Of a DNA stretch of 64,000 nucleotides, positions 42,128-49,312 are shown piece after piece (the first letter of the stretch is position 1; the number at the start of each line of letters is the position of its first letter). This DNA is from VFMC01 sp040398525 (GTDB lineage: Bacteria; Actinomycetota; Acidimicrobiia; Acidimicrobiales; Ilumatobacteraceae), in assembly GCA_040398525.1 (NCBI GenBank), contig JBBATY010000009.1, positions 29,913 to 93,912 of the forward strand. The letters are read 5' to 3'. The translations under genes and the position numbers were made by a program. Below the pieces are notes generated by a model, which worked only from the letters and a program-made list of their open reading frames with translations, had not been told where the DNA came from and made no database searches.

Positions 42128-43375
42128 TCAGTCGACCGTGCCGTACGCGCCCGACTCTCCCCGGGTGCGGGCCGCGAGCACCGTGTCGATCGCTGTTCGG
42201 AGGCTGCCGACGAACTCGTCGATCAGGCCGTCGTGGACCGCATTGACCGTGCAGTGCAGTGACGCAGGCGGTGCCTGCTTGTCGACGTACCAGCCCAGTC
42301 GCCACAGCTCGTCCGCAATGGCGAACACGTCGAGGTGGTCCGGGTCCGCAGCCCCGAACGCCACCAGCGTCGAGTCGGGCGCCGCCCTCACCACCAACTC
42401 CGGCGTCGATGCGATCGCCGCTGCCAGTTGCTCGGCGCCACGGCGGGCCGTCGCCGCCAGGCGGAGATAGCCCTCGTCGCCGAGATGCTGCAGCACCGCC
42501 CAGGCAGCGGCGATCGAGCCGCCACCCTTGGTGCCGAGCACCCCGGACGAGCCGTAGAGACCGCCGAGCCAGTTGTCGGTCACGAAGGTCTGGTAGGCGC
42601 GCAACGTGCGGTTGCGATACATGATGACCGACGCACCCTTGGCGGTGTAGCCGTACTTGTGCAGATCGACCGAGACGCTCGTCACCCCGTGCACGGACAG
42701 GTCCCACGCAGGGATCGGGAAGCCGAGACGGCGCAGGTAGGGGAGGGTGACCCCTCCCATGCAGGCATCGACGTGGCAGTTGATGTCGCGTGCGGCGGCG
42801 AGGGCGGCAATCTCTTCGATCGGATCGACGACGCCCTGCGGATACTGCGGAGCGGAGCCCACCATCAGCACGGTGTCGTCGTCGACGGCGCCAGCCATCG
42901 CCTCGGGGTCGGCCCGCCAGTCGGCGCGGACAGGCACCCGCCGGCTCTCCAGGCCGAAGTAGTGGCAGGCCTTCTCGAACGCAGCATGGGCACTCGTCGG
43001 CAGCACGATGTTCGGGCTCGTCACACCTCGTTCGGCGCGGCCGCGTTCCCGAGCCGCCTTCACCGCCATGAGGATGCTCTCCGTCCCTCCGGAGGTCATG
43101 AACCCTGCTGCGTCCGGACCGGCGCCCACCCAGTCGGCGACGATGCTCACGACCTCGGCCTGCATCCGTCGCAGGCTCGGGAACGCATCGGTGTTCAGCG
43201 CGTTGTCGCCACTGAACCGTCGGTAGGCCTCGTCGGCCACTTCGTGCACCTCGGGCCCTGCGCTGTAGGCGAGCGAGAAGGCACGGCCGTCACGCCACCG
43301 CACATCACTCGACTGCATCGCCTCGAGCTCGGCGAGCACCTCGGCGACTGGTCGGCTGGACTCGGGAAGCGGCAT
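42128..43375 (-). CDS. PLP-dependent lyase/decarboxylase of the sphingosine-1-phosphate lyase type
   Basis: A 415-residue type I fold PLP enzyme. SGGTESILMAVKAAR (95-109), His/Asp in NCHVDACMGG (Asp203 for the pyridine nitrogen) and VDLHKYGYTAKGASVIMYR with Schiff-base Lys240 match bacterial S1P-lyase-like and group II decarboxylase proteins. No membrane anchor is present. It diverges by 51 bp from a class V aminotransferase-like gene with both promoters in the gap. It may cleave a phosphorylated amino alcohol or decarboxylate an amino acid. ATG 43375 follows TAGGTT by 7 nt. Confidence 0.82.
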   Translation of the reverse strand: MPLPESSRPVAEVLAELEAMQSSDVRWRDGRAFSLAYSAGPEVHEVADEAYRRFSGDNALNTDAFPSLRRMQAEVVSIVADWVGAGPDAAGFMTSGGTESILMAVKAARERGRAERGVTSPNIVLPTSAHAAFEKACHYFGLESRRVPVRADWRADPEAMAGAVDDDTVLMVGSAPQYPQGVVDPIEEIAALAAARDINCHVDACMGGVTLPYLRRLGFPIPAWDLSVHGVTSVSVDLHKYGYTAKGASVIMYRNRTLRAYQTFVTDNWLGGLYGSSGVLGTKGGGSIAAAWAVLQHLGDEGYLRLAATARRGAEQLAAAIASTPELVVRAAPDSTLVAFGAADPDHLDVFAIADELWRLGWYVDKQAPPASLHCTVNAVHDGLIDEFVGSLRTAIDTVLAARTRGESGAYGTVD

Positions 43376-43382
43376 GGTTGCG

Positions 43383-43419
43383 AACCTAGTCCTGCTGCTG
43401 CGGGCGCGCCGCCTACGCT
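43383..43419. promoter_or_regulatory. Back-to-back -10-like elements of two PLP enzyme genes
   Basis: On the minus strand TAGGTT (43383-43388) is 7 nt from the ATG at 43375; on the plus strand TACGCT (43414-43419) is 7 nt from the ATG at 43427. The 51-bp gap thus carries two leaderless promoters close enough to compete. Confidence 0.45.
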
Positions 43420-43426
43420 CGCCGCG

Positions 43427-44644
43427 ATGCAGCGTCCCGGACCCGAGCCCACGTCCTTCGATGCCGACCGGTGGGCGACCGAGTTCATGCTCGATCCGAC
43501 CGTCACCTTCTTGAACCACGGCTCGTTCGGTGCATGCCCACGAGATGTGTTTGCCGTGGCTCAGGACCTCCAGGCCCAGATGGAGCGACAACCGGTCGAG
43601 TGGCTGGCCCGACGCAGCACCGGGCTGCTCGCCGAAGCCCGAGCCGCTCTCGCGACCTATCTGGGGGCGGAGACCGACGACGTGGTCTACGTGCCCAATC
43701 CGACGACGGCCGTGAACATCGTCGCCCGCAGCCTGCGGCTCGAGCCCGGCGACGAGGTACTGAGCAACAATCACGAGTACGGGGCCATGAACTACACGTG
43801 GCGGTTCCTGTGCGGGCGAGCCGGCGCCAGCTACATCCAAGTGCCGATCCCCGTGCCGGTCACCACCCACGACGACCTCGTCGAGCGCATCTGGAGCGCG
43901 GTCACGCCGCGCACCCGGGTGCTGTTCCTCAGCCACCTCACCAGCGACACTGCGCTCGTGTTCCCGGTACACGAGCTGTGCAGCCGGGCCCGCGAGGCAG
44001 GCATCCTCACCATCGTCGACGGAGCGCACGTCCCGGCCCACCTGCCGCTCGATCTGGCCACGCTCGGCGCCGACGTGTACACCGGCGCCTGCCACAAATG
44101 GCTGTGCGCGCCCAAGGGATCGGCCTTCCTGTGGACTCGCCGCGAGGTGCAGCCACTCATCGAGCCCCTCGTGGTCAGCTGGGGATGGGAGCCGGTCGAG
44201 CCTGGGAGGTCGCGCTACATCGACCTGCTCGAGTGGCAGGGAACCCGCGACCTCGGCGCCTACCTGGCGACTCCGGCGGCGATCACCTTTCAGCGCACTC
44301 ACGATTGGGAGCGCGTTCGCGACCGCTGCCAGCTGCTGGCGGACCAGGCGCAGCAGCGCTTCCACGCCCTGCTCGGCGAGCAGGCCCTCAGCCCGCTCCA
44401 CACCGGGGACGAACGCTCGCCCCGCTGGTTCGGACAGATGGTGGCGATTCGTCTCCCGGCAGCGGTCGACGTCGCCGATCTGAAGCGCCGCCTCTATGGC
44501 GACTGGCGCATCGAGGTGCCGGTGTACCGCTGGAACGACATCCCGATCCTGCGGATCTCGATCCAGGCGTACACCCGCGAGACCGACCTCGACCGGCTCG
44601 AGGAGGCCCTGACAGCACTCGTCCTGCCTGCGCCGTCTCGCTAA
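43427..44644 (+). CDS. Class V aminotransferase-fold PLP enzyme (isopenicillin N epimerase-like)
   Basis: The 405-residue protein has FLNHGSFGACPRDV at the N-terminus, PNPTTAVNIVARSL, VDGAHVPAHLPLDL (Asp198, His201) and TGACHKWLCAPKGSAFLW with Lys224 as the PLP lysine. This set is characteristic of CefD-like epimerases and ergothioneine EgtE-like lyases. EgtE cleaves a C-S bond in ergothioneine synthesis from a trimethylated histidine, so a sulfur-amine role is a possibility, but no EgtB or EgtD is nearby. The stop codon overlaps the -10-like element of the next gene. Confidence 0.82.
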   Translation: MQRPGPEPTSFDADRWATEFMLDPTVTFLNHGSFGACPRDVFAVAQDLQAQMERQPVEWLARRSTGLLAEARAALATYLGAETDDVVYVPNPTTAVNIVARSLRLEPGDEVLSNNHEYGAMNYTWRFLCGRAGASYIQVPIPVPVTTHDDLVERIWSAVTPRTRVLFLSHLTSDTALVFPVHELCSRAREAGILTIVDGAHVPAHLPLDLATLGADVYTGACHKWLCAPKGSAFLWTRREVQPLIEPLVVSWGWEPVEPGRSRYIDLLEWQGTRDLGAYLATPAAITFQRTHDWERVRDRCQLLADQAQQRFHALLGEQALSPLHTGDERSPRWFGQMVAIRLPAAVDVADLKRRLYGDWRIEVPVYRWNDIPILRISIQAYTRETDLDRLEEALTALVLPAPSR

Positions 44645-44647
44645 GGT
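44642..44647 (+). promoter_or_regulatory. -10-like hexamer for amidohydrolase gene
   Basis: TAAGGT starts within the preceding stop codon and ends 7 nt before the GTG at 44655, so the amidohydrolase could have its own leaderless transcript besides read-through. Confidence 0.35.
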
Positions 44648-44654
44648 CGCGGCC

Positions 44655-45527
44655 GTGGGCATGCCGCGCGACATCGGGGTGATCGATCTGATGCTCGCCA
44701 TCCCCGAGCCCGGTCGACGGAGCGAGTGGTACTCGTTCCTGCGCCCGAACCTGCGCGACGACGAGAGCCGTTCGATGGAGATGCCCGCCCAGCACCTGTT
44801 CCGCGACATCCCCGACGATCCCACCGATGCCGACATGATCGCCTGGACGCTGGGCGAGATGGACCGTCATGGCATCGACCGGGCCCTCATCGGGGTGAGC
44901 CTCGACGGTGGCATCCAGAACGAGGCGTTGGAGCGCCACCCCGAGCGCTTCGTGGGATGTCTGCATGTCGACCCGAACGACGGGATGGCCGCCGTGCGGG
45001 CGATCCGTGAGGCCCACCGACGGTTCGACCTGCGTGGCGTGTCGTTGTTCCCGTCCGGCTGCACCCCGCCGGTGCCGATCGACGATCGCAGGATGTACCC
45101 CGTGTACACGACGTGCGCCGAGCTCGGGGTACCGGTGCTCTGCTGCGTCGGCGTTCCCGGGCCGCGGGTGCCGATGGCGCCCCAGCACGTCGAGCGGATC
45201 GACGAGGTGTGCTGGTGGTTCCCCGAGCTCACCTTCGTGATGCGCCACGGCGCAGAGCCATGGGTCGATCTGGCGGTGAAGCTGCTCCAGAAGTGGCCGA
45301 ACCTGTACTACTCGACGTCGGCGTTCACTCCTCGTCGGTACCCGCAGGAGATCATCGACTACGCGAACGGACGTGGGGCCGACAAGGTGATGTACGCCGG
45401 CTACTTCCCGATGGGGCTCAGCCTCGAGCGGATCTTCCGCGAGCTCCCGGATGTCCCGCTGCGCGAAGAAGTCTGGCCGAAGTTCCTTCGCGACAACGCT
45501 GTGCGCGTGTTCGGGCTCGATCGATGA
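44655..45527 (+). CDS. Amidohydrolase-family protein (amidohydrolase 2 type)
   Basis: A 290-residue metal-hydrolase-fold protein: IGVIDLMLAIPE near the start (the place of the usual HxH is IDL, so the first metal ligands are missing), RFVGCLHVDPNDGMAAVRAIREA, RGVSLFPSG, and LTFVMRHGAEPWVDLAVKLLQKWPNLYYSTSAF. The family includes decarboxylases and hydrolases such as AMCA decarboxylase. Without the HxH pair the metal centre may be reduced. Its stop overlaps the ATG of the Rieske protein (ATGA), so the two likely act in one pathway. Confidence 0.8.
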   Translation: MGMPRDIGVIDLMLAIPEPGRRSEWYSFLRPNLRDDESRSMEMPAQHLFRDIPDDPTDADMIAWTLGEMDRHGIDRALIGVSLDGGIQNEALERHPERFVGCLHVDPNDGMAAVRAIREAHRRFDLRGVSLFPSGCTPPVPIDDRRMYPVYTTCAELGVPVLCCVGVPGPRVPMAPQHVERIDEVCWWFPELTFVMRHGAEPWVDLAVKLLQKWPNLYYSTSAFTPRRYPQEIIDYANGRGADKVMYAGYFPMGLSLERIFRELPDVPLREEVWPKFLRDNAVRVFGLDR

Positions 45528-46501
45528 CCGCGACAGCCGTGCCCGACACATCGGGAGCGCGGTGGCCATGGCCGGTCCCGTTCGGTTGGTTCGCTGTCGC
45601 GTGGGCGGACGAGTTGCTCCAAGGGCAGATCGTCCCCCGGAGGCTGTTCGGCGCCGACACGGTGCTATGGCGCGACGACACAGGCACGGCCCACCTGCAC
45701 GACGCGTACTGCCCGCACCTCGGGGCGCACCTCGGCCACGGGGGATGCGTCCGCGGGGTCAACATCGTCTGCCCGTTCCACGGATGGGAGTTCGACCCAC
45801 AGGGCCGCAACGCAACGATCCCGTACAGCGGGCGGACGAATGGCCTCGCGCGGCTCCGTCACTACCCGGTCGTCGAACGCAACGGCCTGGTGCTGGCCTG
45901 GCACCACCCCCACGCCGCCGACCCGCTCTGGGAGGTGCCCGAGGTTCCCGAGTTCGGCGACCACGGGATCGCCGAGGAGTTCAGCGACTCGCACCGCCGT
46001 GTGTTCGACATCGCCGCTCCGTGGCAGGAGATGGCCGAGAACGGTGTCGACACCGCCCACTTCAGGTACGTCCACGGCACAGCCGAGGTGCCTGTCCTCG
46101 ACAGCTACGAGACCGAGGGCCATCGCAGTCGGATGCGGTCACGTCAGTTCTTCGTCACACCCCGCGGCACGACCGAGGGTCGAATCGACAGCGACGGATA
46201 CGGCCCCGGCTTCTCGGTGGTCCGCTTCTCCGGCATCGTCGAGACCCTCCTGCTGGGGTGTGCCACACCCGTCGAGCGCGACCGCTGCGAGATGCGCTTC
46301 ACGTTCCGGGTGCGACGTTTCGCCGACGACCGCGTCACGTCGACCGTCGGTGCGGCCTTCGTCGACGAGGTCTCGCGGCAGTTGCTCGAGGACAAGCCGA
46401 TCTGGGAGCACAAGCGCTACCTCGACCGACCCGCACTTGCCGACACCGACGGCCCCTTCATCGCCTTCCGGCGGTGGGCGGCGCAGTTCTATGCCGACTA
46501 G
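45524..46501 (+). CDS. Rieske oxygenase, KshA-like
   Basis: The 325-residue oxygenase carries Cys63-x-His65 and Cys83-x2-His86 (YCPHLGAHLGHGG, CPFHGWEF) and an iron site ENGVDTAHFRYVHG (Asn173, Asp176, His179, His184), the arrangement of 3-ketosteroid 9-alpha-hydroxylase and cholesterol 7-desaturase-type proteins. It differs from the betaine-type oxygenase at 32526. No reductase is encoded nearby. Translationally coupled to the amidohydrolase; an EamA transporter follows after 25 bases. Substrate unknown, and steroid chemistry should not be assumed. Confidence 0.85.
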   Translation: MTATAVPDTSGARWPWPVPFGWFAVAWADELLQGQIVPRRLFGADTVLWRDDTGTAHLHDAYCPHLGAHLGHGGCVRGVNIVCPFHGWEFDPQGRNATIPYSGRTNGLARLRHYPVVERNGLVLAWHHPHAADPLWEVPEVPEFGDHGIAEEFSDSHRRVFDIAAPWQEMAENGVDTAHFRYVHGTAEVPVLDSYETEGHRSRMRSRQFFVTPRGTTEGRIDSDGYGPGFSVVRFSGIVETLLLGCATPVERDRCEMRFTFRVRRFADDRVTSTVGAAFVDEVSRQLLEDKPIWEHKRYLDRPALADTDGPFIAFRRWAAQFYAD

Positions 46502-46526
46502 CTCGACCCTCTAGGAGCACCGACCC

Positions 46527-47357
46527 ATGGCCATCACCTTCGGGGTCCTCTCCGCGCTACTCCTCGGCCTGTCGGACTTCCTGGCCGCCCGGGCGGCCCG
46601 GCACGCTGCATCGCTCAGCGTGACGCGCACCGTCGTCAGCACCTCGCTCGTGTTCTCGCCCCTCCTGCTCCTCCTCGTCGACTCGGCGCCGACACGGCGC
46701 GACCTACTCCTCGGAGCCGGATCGGGCATCGCGATGATCACCGGTCTGATGCTGCTGTACCACGGCTACAAGGTGGCCAGGATGGGCATTGTCGCCCCGA
46801 CCTCGTCGGTGCTCCTCGCGGCGGTGCCCGTCATCGTCGATCTGATCCGCGGCGAGCGACCGGGCACACTCGGGGCGATCGGCATCGTGATCGGGCTCGT
46901 GGCCCTGGTGCTCACCTCGTACACACCTGGCGGGCAGGGGAGTGCCACGCTCGGCGCTGTGCTCGGACTTGCGTCGGGTGTCGCATTCGGCATCGCCTTC
47001 ACCCTGATGGGCGAGGTCGGCGAGGACGCCGGCCTAGCGCCCGTCCTCGCCCAGCGCCTGGCCGGGTTCCTGCTCCTGACGGTGGTCTACCTCATCGGAC
47101 GCGACCCCTTCCTCGTCACCCACCACAGCGCTCGACGAACAGCTGCCCTCGCTGGTCTCGTCGCCATGTTCGCGATCGCCTTCCTCCAACTCGGCTTCCG
47201 TGCAGGCGCGTCAGGACCTGTGTCGGTGGCCGCGTCACAGTTCGCGACGGTCGCCGTGATCCTGTCGGTCGTGTTCAACCGCGAGCGGATGCGCTGGTGG
47301 CAAGGCCTCGGTGTCGGTGCCACAGCTGTCGGCGTTGCGCTGATCGCCCTCGGCTGA
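46527..47357 (+). CDS. EamA/DMT-family transporter
   Basis: A 276-residue, roughly ten-helix membrane protein made of two EamA halves (GVLSALLLGLSDFLAARAAR ... ; GAVLGLASGVAFGIAFTLMG ...). Basic loops follow positive-inside expectation. EamA proteins export amino acids or other metabolites or act as permeases. AGGAG sits just upstream. Being last in the aminotransferase-amidohydrolase-Rieske run, it may export the product or a toxic intermediate. Confidence 0.85.
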   Translation: MAITFGVLSALLLGLSDFLAARAARHAASLSVTRTVVSTSLVFSPLLLLLVDSAPTRRDLLLGAGSGIAMITGLMLLYHGYKVARMGIVAPTSSVLLAAVPVIVDLIRGERPGTLGAIGIVIGLVALVLTSYTPGGQGSATLGAVLGLASGVAFGIAFTLMGEVGEDAGLAPVLAQRLAGFLLLTVVYLIGRDPFLVTHHSARRTAALAGLVAMFAIAFLQLGFRAGASGPVSVAASQFATVAVILSVVFNRERMRWWQGLGVGATAVGVALIALG

Positions 47358-47387
47358 CCACGTCGGTCGCCCCTGCTGCTGCACGGC

Positions 47388-47393
47388 TAGGGT
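47388..47393 (+). promoter_or_regulatory. -10-like hexamer deciding the FKBP start
   Basis: TAGGGT ends 7 nt before the ATG at 47401, which favours this ATG over an in-frame GTG at 47392 that lies inside the hexamer itself. Confidence 0.45.
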
Positions 47394-47400
47394 GACCGCC

Positions 47401-47778
47401 ATGGACGATCGCAGCAAGCCGAGCATCAGCATCCCCGAAGATGCCCCTCCCACCGAGCTGGTCATCGACGACGAGATCGTCGGCGAGGGCGACGAGGCCA
47501 CGGTCGGAAAGCGCGTCACGGTGCACTACGCAGGTGTCGCCTGGAGCACCGGGCGCGAGTTCGATGCCAGCTGGAACCGGGGCGAGACGTTCTCGTTCCG
47601 TCTCGGGGCGCGCGAGGTCATCGAGGGCTGGGACCGTGGGGTCAAGGGCATGCGTGTCGGCGGGCGGCGACGACTGACGATCCCAGCGGACCTCGGCTAC
47701 GGCAGCCGTGGCGCCGGCGGCGTGATCAAGGGGGGCGAGACCCTGGTCTTCGTCGTCGATCTCGTCTCGGTGCGCTAG
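47401..47778 (+). CDS. FKBP-type peptidyl-prolyl cis-trans isomerase
   Basis: The 125-residue cytoplasmic protein is a single FKBP domain: VTVHYAGVAWSTGREFDASW (Tyr43, Phe54, Asp55), VIEGWDRGVKGMRVGGRR (Val73, Ile74, Trp77) and LGYGSRGAGGVIKGGETLVF (Tyr100). All ring residues that line the proline pocket are present. There is no signal peptide. MttB paralogue 3 begins 19 bases downstream on the same strand. Confidence 0.95.
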   Translation: MDDRSKPSISIPEDAPPTELVIDDEIVGEGDEATVGKRVTVHYAGVAWSTGREFDASWNRGETFSFRLGAREVIEGWDRGVKGMRVGGRRRLTIPADLGYGSRGAGGVIKGGETLVFVVDLVSVR

Positions 47779-47797
47779 GCCGAGGGCGCTCTCCCGA

Positions 47798-49312
47798 ATG
47801 AGTCGAGCCGACCGACTGCGCGCCCGTCGCAGCGGCAGCGGTGTGCGATCGCAACCGTTCCGCCAGCTCCGCAACCCGTACCGACCGATCGAGGTGCTCT
47901 CCGTCGACCAGGTCGAGCATCTGCACCGCGCGGCACTGCGCTTGCTGGCCGACACGGGGATGCGCGTCCTCGACGCCGGAGCACGCGACCGCTACCGAGC
48001 GGCGGGCTGCTCAGTCGACGAGCTCGTGGTGCGCATCGACCCCGACCTCGTCGAACAGGCGCTCACGACCGCTCCGAGCGAGTTCCGCCTCCGGGCCCGC
48101 AACCCCGAGCACACCATCACGATCGGCGGCGACCACGTCGTGTTCGGCGCCATCGGCGGGCCTGCCTTCGTGCACGACCTCGACCGCGGCCGACGAGCCG
48201 GTACGTCAGCCGAGGTCGACGACTACCTGAAGCTGATCCAGAGCCTCGGCGTCATCCATCAGGAGGGCGGCGGCCCGTTCGAGGCACTCGACCTCCCGCC
48301 GGACACGCGGCACCTCGATCTCAACCTCAGCCTGATCCGTCTGCTCGACAAGAACTGGCAGGGCAATGCGCTCGGCCGGGACCGAGCCGCCGATTCCATC
48401 GACATGGCGGCGATCGCGCTCGGCGTCGATCGTGACGGGCTGCTCGACGAGCCAGCCGTGCTCGCGATCATCAACACGAACACACCGCTCACGCTGGACG
48501 TCGCCATGGCCGAGAGCCTGATGGAGCTCGCCGAGGCAGGACAGGTCGTGTGCGTCACCCCGTTCACCCTGGCTGGCGCCATGGCACCAGCCACGCTTGC
48601 AGGGGCCCTCACGCTGCAGCATGCCGAGGCCCTCGCCGGGGTCACCCTCACCCAGATCGTGAGACCTGGCGCACCAGTTGTCTACGGCTCGTTCACCTCC
48701 AACGTCGATCTCCGTAGCGGATCACCGGCGTTCGGCACACCGGAGTACACCAAGGCTGCGCAAGCCGGTGGTCAATTGGCTCGCAGATGCGGGTTGCCCT
48801 ACCGCTCGTCCAACACCAACGCATCCAACACCGTCGACGCCCAGTCCACCTACGAGAGCTCGATGTCGCTGTGGGGCGCGGTGATGGGTGGGGCCAACCT
48901 GATCAACCACGCAGCAGGTTGGCTCGAAGGTGGCCTCACCGCATCGTTCGAGAAGCTCATCATCGACGCCGAGATGCTGCAGATGATGGCCGAATATCTG
49001 CGCCCGATCGAGGTCGACGACGACTCGCTCGCCCTCGACGCCATCGCCGAGGTGGGTCCAGGTGGGCACTTCTTCGCCTCACCGCACACGCTCTCGCGCT
49101 ACGAAACGGCGTTCTACACGCCGATGGTGTCGGATTGGCGCCCGTTCGAGACCTGGTCCGAGCAGGGCTCGACCAACGCCACCACCCGCGCGAACGGGAT
49201 CTGGAAGCAATTGCTCGACCACTACGAGCAGCCGGCGCTCGATCCGGCGATCGACGAGCAGTTGGTCGACTTCGTGGCGAGACGCAAAGAGGTGCTCGGC
49301 TCAGCCCGCTGA
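47798..49312 (+). CDS. MttB-superfamily methyltransferase without pyrrolysine (paralogue 3)
   Basis: A 504-residue member of the trimethylamine methyltransferase superfamily, no internal UAG. Shared segments with paralogue 2: NTNTPLTLDVAMAES, GAMAPATLAGALTLQHAEALAG, RPGAPVVYGSFTSNVDLRSG, and EVGPGGHFFASPHTLSRYETAF. The basic N-terminus (RADRLRARRSGSGVRS) is a shortened form of the Arg-rich tails of the other two. Not next to any demethylase; lies behind an FKBP gene and overlaps 12 bases tail to tail with the Vps62-like gene. Substrate and corrinoid partner unknown. Confidence 0.85.
   Translation: MSRADRLRARRSGSGVRSQPFRQLRNPYRPIEVLSVDQVEHLHRAALRLLADTGMRVLDAGARDRYRAAGCSVDELVVRIDPDLVEQALTTAPSEFRLRARNPEHTITIGGDHVVFGAIGGPAFVHDLDRGRRAGTSAEVDDYLKLIQSLGVIHQEGGGPFEALDLPPDTRHLDLNLSLIRLLDKNWQGNALGRDRAADSIDMAAIALGVDRDGLLDEPAVLAIINTNTPLTLDVAMAESLMELAEAGQVVCVTPFTLAGAMAPATLAGALTLQHAEALAGVTLTQIVRPGAPVVYGSFTSNVDLRSGSPAFGTPEYTKAAQAGGQLARRCGLPYRSSNTNASNTVDAQSTYESSMSLWGAVMGGANLINHAAGWLEGGLTASFEKLIIDAEMLQMMAEYLRPIEVDDDSLALDAIAEVGPGGHFFASPHTLSRYETAFYTPMVSDWRPFETWSEQGSTNATTRANGIWKQLLDHYEQPALDPAIDEQLVDFVARRKEVLGSAR

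Noticed and set aside
45524..46501. Steroid 9-alpha-hydroxylase as a firm call
   Set aside because: Iron-site motif fits KshA-like proteins but no other steroid gene or reductase is present.
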